Origin: Apoderus coryli
Lineage: Eukaryota; Arthropoda; Insecta; Coleoptera; Attelabidae
Assembly (NCBI GenBank): GCA_911728435.2
Contig: OU452203.1
Span: 13,351,651-13,415,650, forward strand
Direction of reading: 5' to 3'
DNA length: 64,000 nt
The notes under the pieces are model-generated. The model did not search any database, was not told where the DNA came from, and saw nothing but the letters and a program-made list of their open reading frames with translations. This document shows positions 24,430 through 35,417 of this stretch, in pieces (position 1 is the stretch's first letter; each line of letters opens with the position of its first letter). Both the position numbers and the translations under genes were made by a program.

Positions 24430-24970
24430 AATAACTTTTTATTTATTATTTTCACAAATAAGACCCATATCTGCTAAGGCTGCTGCTCTGTCTGATACAG
24501 CTGTTCTTTCAACTGCCAGGGCAAGTGCGGATAGGTGAAATTTGTGGGCACGTTTGGTTTTTCCATTTCCACTATTAGCTGAAGTCGAAGGTTCACTTTC
24601 TAATTCTCGATTAAAATTACCGATGGTTTCTGGACTGCCTTCTTTAGACGGTGAGTCATCGATCTTATTGTCACTTTTTTGTTCTGCATGCAAATTTTAT
24701 CTTCTTAAAATTTATTTTTTTTTCAACACTGCGCATATTTTTTTTGGTAGTTCGTATATCAGCTGTTCCTATACCGTTACCCTTTTATCCCTCTCATCCA
24801 TGAGAACATTGCGTTCTTGTTCTGGTACACGATAAATTTGCTTGCATTTACACAAAAAAAAAGTTTTTACAGTTTCAAGAGCTTACGTCGAATAGCTTCT
24901 TCGCAGATTGCCAAAAATTTGGCAACCTCATCTGGAATGCTGGATTGTTCTTTCTACTCTTTATATTTCT
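24430..24970 (-). pseudogene. Unidentified coding relic
   Basis: I cannot name the family. Read on the minus strand, several coding-like blocks follow one another with stops between: SIPDEVAKFLAICEEAIRRK, RVPEQERNVLMDERDKRV, and an 80-residue acidic-to-basic stretch ending LALAVERTAVSDRAAALAD. The last phrase resembles wording I associate with proteins of insect and other animal repeats, but I cannot tie it to a defined transposon. The breaks argue for a pseudogene rather than a host exon. Confidence 0.35.
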
Positions 24971-25039
24971 ATTCATATTTCGGCATTTGTGATACTCGCT
25001 GATCATTTCAACGATCCGTGTTTCAGAGACTGTTTGGAT

Positions 25040-25810
25040 TGATGCTCATTATTCGAACCACTCGTCTTTGCGATTGCGATTGCGAATACCCGACTCGGAT
25101 GACAAGAGTGCCTCCAAATTGAGAAAAGCATAGGATTATTGCAAAACATTAAAAGATACTTCACCCTTAAAGCTTCGCAACATGAACACAACCTTAGACA
25201 ACTTGGCAATCGTAACCTCGGCATGACCCGCCCAGGTTAGCTTTTGGTCCAAAGTGAGACCCAAAAACTTTACCAGACATCCGCCTCACGTAATGTAAAT
25301 ATTTTAGAAGCTGTTTTATTGGCATTCATACAGAGTTTGTTCGTTGGAAACCAGTCAGCAGCTCCCAACTGTGAATTAATCATAATGGAAGCCAGAACAT
25401 CACTCGGCAGTTCAACATCGACAATAGATGAATCTTCTGCCAACAATGTCAGGTCAGAGCATGACAGATGTAGCGGTAAATCATTAATGAAAATCAAAAA
25501 CAATAGAGGTCCGAGCACCGAGCCCTGTAGGACTCCACAAGGGCTGAGAAGACTTTGACCCAAACATCGTTACAACATTCCTACCAGTGAGACAGGAACT
25601 CATCCAACGAACCGAATATGCACTCATACCGTATCGCTCTAGTTTACCCAACAAGATATCGTGTGAGGCCGCCTTCTTCTCTCAAAAGCGGTTATAACAC
25701 TATTTATAAAATTTTCTATAAGCAGCTGAAACGGTGTTAAGTTTGGTCTAAATCCAAATTGTTTCGGAGAAAATAAATTATTTCTTTCAAAATCGTTGAG
25801 TAATTGTTTT
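25040..25810 (-). pseudogene. Jockey/I-type non-LTR reverse transcriptase relic
   Basis: In order on the minus strand: LLSPKQFGF-like NNLFSPKQFGFRPN (about 25770), HDILLGKLERYGMS (about 25655), WMSSCLTGRNV, GVLQGSVLGPLLFLIFINDL (about 25490-25550; family: GVPQGSVLGPLLF), LLAEDSS where the catalytic FADD should be, and LGLTLDQKLTWAGHAE through SKVVFMLRSFKG (about 25140-25255). The replaced FADD aspartates, stops and shifts show it is inactive. It faces the other RT relic at 26.3 kb. Confidence 0.8.
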
Positions 25811-26279
25811 GGCGTTCGTGTTGTACCGACGACTCCGGGAATAATAAAAGACCAGCAGGTCCTAGCGGCTAGTGAGACCTAGCCATTTCTATTTACATTC
25901 GGAATAACATTCAAAATGCATAGCAAGTAAAACAAACTAGAATGCAGTATCACAAAACGAAATTGACGCATTTCCGCAAGAAGATTTTACGTATTTATGT
26001 TTGAAAAAGCGTCTAGAATGTAAAGCAAAACCATGTTTCCATGTAACTGATTTCGACTATTCTAAAGTCGGGAAATTGAAGATGATACATTTCCGTAGGA
26101 AAATTTTTGTGATTTGCTATTTAGAGGCACTTCCGTAAACACTAGCCGCAGCCGTAACTAAAATCAAACATCTTACCTAATATAAAGCTGAAAGTGAAAG
26201 GACGCGCAATATACCTTCGCTACAAATATGAGTTTTTATCATTTTAATTATTGAACTGTGTTTATTAATCGTCCAATTT
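25811..26279. other. Unassigned spacer between two opposed LINE relics
   Basis: A short GC-richer stretch at 25830-25880 is followed by AT-rich DNA. No motif was found. Confidence 0.35.
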
Positions 26280-27583
26280 CTATCCTGTCGAACTTTTCTA
26301 AATTGTTTGAAGCCGTATTGTGTAGCCGCATATACCTTGCGATGGACTTCGAATGCGAAGTCAAATTACTTTGCACCAACAAGGATTTATGTCACAGAGA
26401 TCCACTGCAACAAAATTGACTATGATTTCTCAGGAAAAATCCGAAGTTTTGGACAGAGGAGGTCATATGCATGTGGTTTATATAGATTTAACAAAGGCCT
26501 TTGACAGGGTGGACCACGGAATTCTTATTAGAAAACTTGGCCAATACTACTACAAATACTATTTGAGCAAACGAGTCCAATATGTTTTTTTATATAATGG
26601 ATTTCAATCAAAGGTGTTCCTCTGTAGATTTTGGTATTTTTTAATGATCTTGAGGAATGTTTGAGCCGTACAAAATTGATTTTTGCTGATGATGTCAAAA
26701 TCTACATGTCGATTGATGACCCCAAAGACTGTAGCGTATTGCAAAATTATCTAAATGTTATATACATGACTGGTGTAGTTTGAACAGGCTATGTTTGAAT
26801 GTATTGAAATGTAAATATGTTACACAAAACAAATAGGTAGACCCTTATGATTGTATCTATCACGGATTTAGGAGTCACCTTTAATTCTATGTTGGCATTC
26901 GCTAAACACATCAGTACTAAGACGTTGGAGGCGAGTAATGCTTACGGTTTTATTGTCAGAAACTGTCGAAATTTTAATAACATTCACTCCTTACTATATT
27001 TACTGATATAACTCATACGTCCGCACGAAACTTGAGTATTGTTCTCCTGTTTGGAGTCCTCTATATGCAGTACATAAGATTTCAATTGAAAAGGTGCAGC
27101 TGAAATTTCTGAAGTATCTTACTTATAAAATTGATGGTATTTATCCTGAAAGAGGTACTGTGATTATGGATCTTATCTTAGTAGTCTAACGAGCTTAGAA
27201 CCGAGAAGAATGTTGGCATCTGCACATTTATTTTATAATTTAATTCATAATATAATATAAAATATAGTTTAATCGTATTATTTTGTGTGCCGCTTGTTAT
27301 CGTTGATGTATTTATGAATTGATGAACTACATAATATGATGTTTATGGTAATGTTTTATTATTTTGTCACTTGTTACTTTATTATTTTCGTACCTATATT
27401 CAAGGATTATTTGATATTGTTAATATGTAGTTACATCAAAATGATGTTGTTTACTTTATTTTTTTTTATGCTATTATGCTCATTTTTTGTATATGGTTAA
27501 CACTTAATTTTTTATAACAAGATAATTTGTCCTGTAATAGGTTTCTTGCTGTTGGACAATAAATGCTATTATTATTATTATTA
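26280..27583 (+). mobile_element. Jockey-type non-LTR retrotransposon, RT relic with intact 3' end
   Basis: The plus strand reads NFSKLFEAVL, HQQGFMSQRSTATKLT (family: HQHGFxxxRSTxTNL), HVVYIDLTKAFDRVDHGILI (about 26470-26530, carrying the first RT catalytic aspartate), RTKLIFADDVKIYM (about 26665-26710, carrying the catalytic FADD), DLGVTFNSMLAFAKHI (about 26865) and YCSPVWSPLYAVHKI (about 27035-27080). The block between the AFD and FADD motifs is shortened, and stops occur further on. The 3' UTR ends in a TTGGACAATAAATGC followed by an ATT repeat ending at 27583. The active-site residues survive but the frame does not. Confidence 0.85.
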
Positions 27584-28261
27584 ATGGTGGTCACAAAATA
27601 CAATGAATTTAGTGATCACAGCTATTGAAAAAAATATCGGAATATTGTGAGCCGCATTTCATAATTTTTTAAATTATTTTCGAAAATGTATAGTAATTAG
27701 TAACTACTTACTAATGTTATTCAAGTTCCTTCACACATTATTTAGGTTCTAAGCACCTGGCTTGACGGTATTATTATTATCATCTATACATTTATGTATT
27801 ATTATGCTGTCAGTTCTCAAATAGAGAACTGGATTACTGTAGCAGGAAATTTTACCTATACAACGTATATCCAATCAGCTATAATTAATACCTATCCTGC
27901 GAGGCATGCTATACATATACCTATACACCTATGTGTGCAGGAGAATGCGAATGCACAAAAAAGAAGTAAAAGATTTTTCAGTTAATTGCTATAAATTCTC
28001 TCCATATGTAATGTACTATGAGTAATTAGTCTATTGCGAATTATTTTTGCCGAGATTGCTACTTTAACTTTTTTGATATATTATGAGTTGCAGATTGTTG
28101 TGCAGTCGTTTCATTCCTTTGGCGTCTCTTCACTTCAACCTGATACCTAATAAAGAAACTTTTTGTACCTAAAGTTGCTCAAAAATTTTAATGAAGTTGA
28201 TGTTCTCTATTATAGATACATTTTTGTGTGCCCCTATCTTTCTTTAAATAAGGTACTTACC
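27584..28261. other. No recognisable gene
   Basis: AT-rich flank with no motif. Confidence 0.4.
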
Positions 28262-28991
28262 TTAATTGTTCTGAATGGCATTAACTCTTTCTCGAATTTT
28301 TTGTAGAAGATCTTCGCCCGATACTATTTCTTCTTTATAAACTAATTCCTTTAAATGGCCACAAAAATAACAATTTAAGGGGTTAAGGTCGACCCTACGA
28401 GCAGGTCAACGAAAGTCGCTGCCACGATCAATCTATCTCAGAAGAAAACTTTCGTTCAACACAGCGCCATCCTGCATATACTACATAAATATCTTGCCTA
28501 ATTGATACACTACAAATCGTTCTGCAAAAAATACAAATGCCCTTGACCATCACTGCGTCGCGCTGACAGTTAGTGAGGCGCAACTATAAATAATCCGAAC
28601 AAAACCACCAAATAATCATGGAAAATACGTGTTGAAAATGACTTTCTTTAGCTAATTGAGGGTTTTCCGGTTCCCAAGTGTGCAAACAATCCTCCAATTA
28701 AAAACACCACGTCTCGTAAAGTAGCCTCGTTCGTAGATAATAGTAAAAATTTACTCTTGGTAGATCATGCGTGGATTTAAATGGTAGGGATGAACTATCT
28801 TATAATAAAAAGAGATTTTCCGGTACACGCACTAAGACTTCGTATCCCCCCTCGACAGTTACAATTCTTGGACGACCAAACCCGTTCTTCGAATGCAATT
28901 CACCCGTTTCACCCAATCTGATAAAAAGAAGTTGAGAAAGGTTGTGATCTTCCACCTCCGGTGCCACTGTAAATGATTTTAGGATAAACAC
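28262..28991 (-). pseudogene. Tc1/mariner-type (DUF4817-like) transposase relic
   Basis: From high to low coordinates on the minus strand I see an HTH-linker block (IRLGETGELHSKNGFGRPRI; family: ETGSxxxKxRSGRPR), GYFTRRGVFNW (family: ATFTRDGVFN, first catalytic region), MQDGAVLNESF (family: QQDGAPPH), IDRGS, then RRVDLNPLNCYFCGHLKELV (family: RSPDLTPLDFFLWGHLK) and EEIVSGEDLLQKIRERVNAI, ending at a TAA. Spacing is shorter than in an intact copy, and stops and shifts occur between all blocks. Confidence 0.65.
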
Positions 28992-29040
28992 AAATCATGT
29001 CGATATGTCTCGGCATAAAAGGTGTTTTCTGCAATTCCTA

Positions 29041-30905
29041 CATACCACCCACCGGCAGTCAATCTACTATTTTGTTGCCGAGTTAAACAAAATATTCTTA
29101 TTATCAAGATGCACGTTGAAAAAAGCTTTCAAATATTCGCAATGCTTGTCAAATTGAATAAATTCGTATTCTAACTTAAGGTTTCAAAAAGGACGCTATC
29201 AACTTTTGTGTGTTGGTTGCATTGTTTATAACGAATTTTTAACGCAATGGCTTACATTATTATTATTATGCTAAATTATGTTCAAGCATTGTCATTGTTA
29301 CAATTTCGAAATTAGAACTACCAGCCTCCGGTAGTCAATCTATTACTTTGCTGCCTAGTTAAACAATATACTTTAATTATTAAGATATGTGATATACCTT
29401 GAAAAAAGCTTTCAAATATTCGCAATGCTTGACAAATTTCATCAACTCGTATTCCAACTTAATCTTCCAAAAACGACGCTATCAAATTTTGTGTGTTGTT
29501 TGCATTGTTTATAACGAATTTATAATGCAATGGCTTACATTTTCACTGTGTGAAATTATAATCAAGCATTGTCAGTGTTACGATTTGGAAATTATAACTA
29601 TAAGCCTCCGGCAGTCAATCTACTGCATCTACATTATTAAGATATAAGATACACCTTAAAAAAATATTTCTAATATTCGCAATGCTTGAAAAATTTCATC
29701 AACTCGTATTCCAACTTAATCTTCCAAAAAGCACGATATCAAATTTTGTGTGCTGCTTGCATTGTTTATAACGAATTTATAACGCAATGGCGTACATTTT
29801 CATTATGAGATATTATATTCAAGCATTGTCAGTGTTACTATTTGTAAATTAGAACCACCAGCCTACTACTTTGCTGTCCAATAAAACCAACAAAATACCA
29901 TAATTATTAAGATATAAGATGCACCTTGAAAACAGCTTTCAAATATTCACAAAGCTTGACAAATTTCATCAATTCGTATTCGAAGTTATGCTTTCAAAAA
30001 GGACGCTATCAAATCTTGTGTGTTGTTTGGATTGTTTATAACGGATTTATGACTCAATGGCGTACATTTTGATTATACGAAATTATATTCAAGCATTGTC
30101 ATTGTTACTATTTGGAAATCATAACTTTTAAACAAAATACTATTATTATTAAGATACACCTTGAAATAAGCTTTCAAATATTGGCAATGCTTGATAAATT
30201 TGATCAATTCGTATTCCAACTTAAGTTTTCAAAAAGGACGCTATCGAATGTGGTGTGTTGATTGCATTGTTTATAACGAATTTATAACGCAATGGCTTAC
30301 ATTTGCATTATGCGAAATTCTGTTCAAGCATTGTCAGTGTTAGTATTTGGAAATTAGAACTACCAGCCTCCGGTAGTATATCTACTAATTTGCTGTCCAG
30401 TTAAACAAAATAATATTATTATTAAGATATAACATACACCTTGAAAAAAGCTTAAAAATATTCGCAATGCTTGACAAATTTCATCAACTCGTATTCCAAC
30501 TTAATCTTCCAAAAACGACGCTATCAAATTTTGTGTGTTGTTTGCATTGTTTATAACGAATTTATAATGCAATGGCTTACATTTTCACTGTGTGAAATTA
30601 TAATCAAGCATTGTCAGTGTTACGATTTGGAAATTATAACTATAAGCCTCCGGCAGTCAATCTACTGCTTTTCTGTCCAGTTGAACTAAATACTATCATT
30701 ATTAAGATATAAGATACACCTTGAAAAATCAATGCTCGACAAATTTTAACAATTCGTTTTCCAACTTAAGCTTTCAAATAGGACGCTATCAAATTTTGTG
30801 TGTTGTTTAGATATATTGTTTATAACGAATCTATAACGCAATGGCTTACATTTTCATTATGCGGAATGTTCAAGCATTGTCAGTGTTACTATTTTGAAAT
30901 TAAAA
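29041..30905. repeat. Tandem array of seven units of about 235-285 bp
   Basis: Each unit carries ...CACCTTGAAAAAAGCTTTCA..., ...CGCAATGCTTGACAAATT..., ...GTGTGTTGTTTGCATTGTTT..., ...AAGCATTGTCAGTGTTAC... and ...CAGCCTCCGGTAGTCAATCT.... Counting from the CCTTGAAA element, units begin at about 29111, 29396, 29652, 29922, 30157, 30434 and 30715. CAATGCTTGA and its complement TCAAGCATTG frame the core of most units. The frames in it are repeat-encoded and not genes. Positions 29414-29626 and 30456-30668 (four units apart) are identical while the units between are diverged. Confidence 0.9.
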
Positions 30906-31855
30906 ATTAGTGTGTACGAAAAATAAATACAAAACAAAAAACTAATTAACCACCGACAGAAGAAGCAATTTTCAATATAATATAGAAAATCAACACAGAA
31001 GCAGAAAGTTATTTTACATTTACTACTGTCGGAAGCCTCGAATGCTACTAAAAATTATAATTTAAAAATGTATTTTTATCCAAGCATTACTTTTTTCTAT
31101 TATTACGTCTTTTATTTCGCCGCGTTCCAACCTTATACGTCCGAATCGAAACAAAATTACCATACTAAAGACTAATTTATTATTATTGTTATTTTAAATA
31201 AATATCATTTTTTGAAATATTTCTCTTCACAGATCGTAAAAGTTAAATTTGTTATGATTTTTCTTTCTCTTATGATAATCTCCACATAAATTAACAATAA
31301 TTGCGGAATTAGCTTTCTTATGCCATGTTTGAAAATATGATCTTCGGGTTATTATTTGGGTATATCGAAACTAATTAAAATTCGATAAAAATATCTAAAC
31401 GTTGGACAAAACATAAAATAAGTACAAATTTAATTAAAAAGCTTATATTTTGCTCAATTTGCTCCCGTCGTAAAAAAATGAACAGCAACGTGAGCGGCCT
31501 AATAATAGCTCGGTATATTTCTTGAATTTCTTTGATTGCTATCATCGAGAAGCTGCAGCTGTTAAATAAAAGTATAAAAATAAATATTAGAATTTTAATA
31601 ATAGTCGCAATTGCAGCATTTCATGGAAAGGAAGAGTGAAATTGAACAATACAGTTCAGCTTCTTCTGCTTTTTCAGCTCTACTCTTATACGAAAAAATG
31701 CGTTATTTAAACATCAGACGTCAGAAGCTATCAATGCTATTTGTGGAAAATATTAAGTTAATTTGTGGAAAACATTACGTTAGAGAGCTAGCTACGCTAG
31801 CGTAGATTCAATTGAAAACGCAAAAAAATAATTTTTTCTGACATCATTACAAAAA
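30906..31855. other. No recognisable gene
   Basis: AT-rich DNA. A 64-codon frame at 31611-31805 has no motif. Confidence 0.4.
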
Positions 31856-31860
31856 ATTAC

Positions 31861-33736
31861 CATTCTTGGAGCGTGTTTTGACGCCACAAAGCCTGCTATT
31901 CCAGTATTTTAAGTTGTTGCCGGGTAACGACAAAAATAACAGTACGGGAAGCACTTTCCCGGCCGCCAAATTATTCCCGTACCGTTTTCCAGCCCCCATA
32001 ATATACCATAATATGTATAAATTTGTATGCAATTACTGAGATCTTGGGTTTTTCGGGTTTCCCATTTACATATTTATATCGCATTCTTTTGAAAATGTTC
32101 TTAACGCGTTCATAACGCCTAATAGTAGGCCATAAAGGAGTTGGATTTCTGTGAGACACCTGGGGAATTCCCAACCCATTTTATAGTCGAGGCCTAGTAA
32201 ATCGCAAATTTAGGTTCAGTTGGTTTTTCTTTAAGAATCAAGTAAGATGTCCAAGCGTGTGTGTTTAAGTTTAGCTGAGAAAATTAAAGTTTTGGAGGAA
32301 GTTGATAAATAATAAAGTTGATGTTGCTGCAAAATTCGGTGTTTCTCCAAGTTGTGTATCTCTGATAGTAAAAACTCGCGAAACTATCATCTAGAAAACT
32401 AATGTTCCAAGCAGTCGAAAACGAGTACGGGTGTGTTCTTACGAGGATGTAAATGAAGCAGTTTTACGATGGGTGCAAGTGGCACGTACGCATCAAAACG
32501 TACCAATGCAATATCGGGAAATTTAATAAAGCAAAAGGCTCTACAATTTGCTAAAGAATTTAACTGCTTTAATTTTCAAGCTAATGAAGGGTGGTGGATT
32601 GCCTGGAAGACGCGTAATGCGATTGTTTTCAAAACGGTATCTGGCGAGAGTGCAAGCGTTAGTCAAGAGAACTGTGACATTTGGACTGAAACTGTTTAAA
32701 AAAATGTATTGAAAAAGCACGAGTCAAAAAACTTTTTCAATTGTGATGAAACCGGTTTGTTTTTTAAATGTTTGGCCAATAAAACATTCGCTTACACATT
32801 TTTTGGTGTTAAAACACGTAAAGGAAGGGTAACACTTAAAGAAAATCTGAAATTACTACTCATAGGTAAAAGCAAAAATCCCCATTGTTTAAAAGGAGTT
32901 AAATCTCTGGAGTTAAATTACGCCAAATATAAAAAGGCATGGATGATTGCTGAGATTTTCGAAAGATGGATTAAAGAACTGGGCACGAAAATGAAAAGCC
33001 AAAAGCGAAAGATTGTTATGTTTATAGACAATTGTCCTGCACATCCAGTTAGTGTAAGTAAAATATTAACGAATATTGAATTGACTTTTTTTCCACCAAA
33101 TATGACCTCCAAATTGCAACCTTTGGATCAAGGTATTATAAAAAACATAAAACATCATTACCGAAACAGAATTGTTCACAAAATTGTTAACGCAATTGAG
33201 AACCTTCCAGACCAAAAATTGATTACCGCATTACAGACTGTATAACTGAAGTAGTTAAAGTATGAGGTGTAAATGTTTCTCAGAAAACTATCAAAAACTG
33301 CTTTTCTAAAGCAGGCTTTACTGAGAAAAATCACGAATGGGAGAACAAATATTAAAGCAATTAGTTATCAAATAGATGTCTGCTGGTGCTTCAGTAATAA
33401 ACTGCTGTATCTGTTCCCGTGATGGAACTTTTGACTGCTACGCTTTATAGCCGTCCAACGGAAGCTTTAGGAAAGCTGGTAATTTTTGGTATTTTGAAAT
33501 GTCGATATCTTTGGATTTTGCTGATCAAGTTCATAAACTTTACCAAATGTATTTATCTGTAAGCGTATGGGACATTTTAATATTCGTCACAATATAATTT
33601 TCATTATTTGATAATTTAAATATTAACGATTTTATACAAAATAGTATGTGCACCTCGTAGGAAAAGCACATTCCTCCTATGGTTGCCGGTCTCGTCCTCG
33701 ACCTTCAAATTCCATAGTTTTCCGGGAAAGTGTTCC
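31861..33736 (+). mobile_element. Tigger-like (pogo superfamily) DNA transposon
   Basis: The element surrounds a broken transposase (32247-33355). GGAAGCACTTTCCCGG at 31947-31962 is nearly complementary to CCGGGAAAGTGTTCC at 33722-33736 and may be the terminal or subterminal inverted repeat. The stretch 31861-31962 has a solo relative at 42021-42124, and the 3' part has a relative at 18451-19222. Exact ends and target-site duplications could not be fixed by eye. Confidence 0.6.
32247..33355 (+). pseudogene. Tigger-like transposase with CENP-B-type HTH and DDE core, broken
   Basis: From an ATG at 32247 it reads MSKRVCLSLAEKIKVLEEV, VDVAAKFGVSPSCVSLIVK (psq/CENP-B helix-turn-helix), SRKRVRVCSYEDV, FNCFNFQANEGWW, FKTVSGESASVS, then a long open part (32709-33245). 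The catalytic aspartates are present: NCDETGLFFK (Asp at 32745), FIDNCPAHP (Asp at 33027) and LQPLDQGIIKN (Asp at 33126). The last two are separated by 32 residues, the DD32D spacing known for Tigger. A double stop and frameshift near 32310, a frameshift near 32520, TAA at about 32698 and TAA at 33243 break it. VSQKTIKNCFSKAGF after the last stop is the expected C-terminus. It is dead but relatively young. Confidence 0.9.
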
Positions 33737-34426
33737 TATTCTTACTAAGTAGGTACACAATATAATATATTGAAAAACAATGCAGACAGTGCTGAGCCGT
33801 GCCGGGGATGCAGGGGGTGCGCGGCTTGATAAAAAAGCTCTCTACTCAATCAAATTTTTACGTCACCTAACATATATTATTGGCGACGGCATTTCTCCTT
33901 TAGTAGATGATGCAGTTGGTGAAACAAAGATGTAAAGAGTAAGCCGCACAGAAAACAGGATTAGTTTATTTGAAAAAATTATGCAATTTTCTTTGAACAT
34001 TAATTTAATTTATAGCCGAATGCTGTAATTGTGCTTTGTCGGATCGCAAAATATTATATTTGATGCCAATGCCGTGCTTTGTCATTAAACCGCAGTGTTT
34101 TGTTCTTCTTGTTAAGTAATAATGAGAAAGTTTCTAGAACTTGTTTATCCCAAATCAAATTTAAGAATTCAGTATAGGTATATATGTTATTATATTTTTG
34201 GATTCCCTATCAATTTTGGAGTTTTTTAGTTTAACCTATGCCCTATGCCTATCTTCACCTACTGTTTTTGAATAAATACTTTATTTTGAAATTTTTTGGT
34301 CCAAAACAGGTCTCCGGAAATATTCGCCATTTTGTCAGTTTAATAGACAGAATCTTGAATTTTGGAAAGTAGTTCAATAACATCTTAATAATATCAACTA
34401 TTTTGAGAGATTGACGCACTTGGTTA
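33737..34426. other. No recognisable gene
   Basis: AT-rich DNA with one GC-richer patch at 33790-33830. Nothing assignable. Confidence 0.4.
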
Positions 34427-35221
34427 CAGGGTGGTCGCAAATTACTTAGTTGAATTCTCTACTACTAAAAATAGGCATAAGTAAATTTTCTCAAATGACA
34501 CCTGTTGTATATTATCAAATATTCTGAAATACAATCAAATTTGCTTTTAAATGATATATCATGTACCTAAACTGTAAGGTGTCTGAAATCAAAACAAGTT
34601 TGTATAATAATTGGATTATTTTGCTATATTTTAATTGGGTAGCCATGCATTTGTCATTTTAAGTAGTAGTAATTAAATAATTTTAACTTCTAACTAATTT
34701 CAATTAAATGTAATATTTATTTAAATTAAAATACTTATTATTGCAAAAAAGTATTTTTTCCAAAAATATGCTTTTATATTCCTGAAATACCAATTGTTTG
34801 ATCAAGTGCCCGCCGAGATCCCCTGAATCATCAATATTGGACTTTTTTCTATGGGGTCGTCTCAAACAATTCGTTTATGCTGAACCACTTCCTAATGATG
34901 CAGCAATATTACAGGAAAGGATTAAAAATGTTGCAAACTCTTTAACTTTTGAAAAAATCCATAATAGTTTTGGGCGGTGATTATATTGAATAAATGGTTA
35001 TTACAAAATATTAAACCAATGGCGTTTGTCCTAAGATACAAAATAAAATAATACGAAGTATTCTATGATAAAACTAATTATTGCAAAAAAGTATTCGGTG
35101 CGGGGATATAAAATTGCATTCTAAAGAACTTTTTTTTAGTAGAATTTTGGCGCATATTGTAAAATAAAGACACTCCATTGATGATAATTTTTATAAATTT
35201 ATTTATAAAACACCCTGTACA
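34427..35221 (+). mobile_element. Deleted Tc1/mariner-type element of about 795 bp
   Basis: ACAGGGTGGTCGC at 34427 and ACACCCTGTACAG at about 35211-35223 form opposed ends. Between them only the transposase C-terminus remains (about 34798-34980): PRSPESSILDFFLWGRLKQF (family: RSPDLTPLDFFLWGxxK), where the third catalytic Asp has become Glu. A 19-bp direct repeat (ATTATTGCAAAAAAGTATT at about 34738 and 35082) brackets the coding remnant. Confidence 0.55.
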
Positions 35222-35417
35222 GCATGGATTTAACTTATTTTTTTGGATATCTTAGTTTTAAAACAAGCAGGACTCATTTCACACCTCTTGATACATCTAT
35301 TCTGGGACACACTGTATATCATTTCGAATTGAAAATTGTAGCAAAAAAATTTATTACAAGACTTATTAGTTGATTCTTACGAAAGCGCTGAAGGCTCAAA
35401 GCATTTTTTTTTCTATA

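Noticed and set aside
29399..30689. Two almost identical open frames of 72-82 codons
   Set aside because: They are encoded by the tandem satellite units and share the nucleotide identity of the array; no protein motif.
29041..30905. CRISPR-like regular repeats
   Set aside because: Units of about 270 bp diverge along their whole length with no short repeat/unique spacer structure; the window is eukaryotic.
32247..33355. Domesticated Tigger-derived host gene
   Set aside because: Multiple stops and frameshifts, including in the DNA-binding part, argue for a dead transposon.
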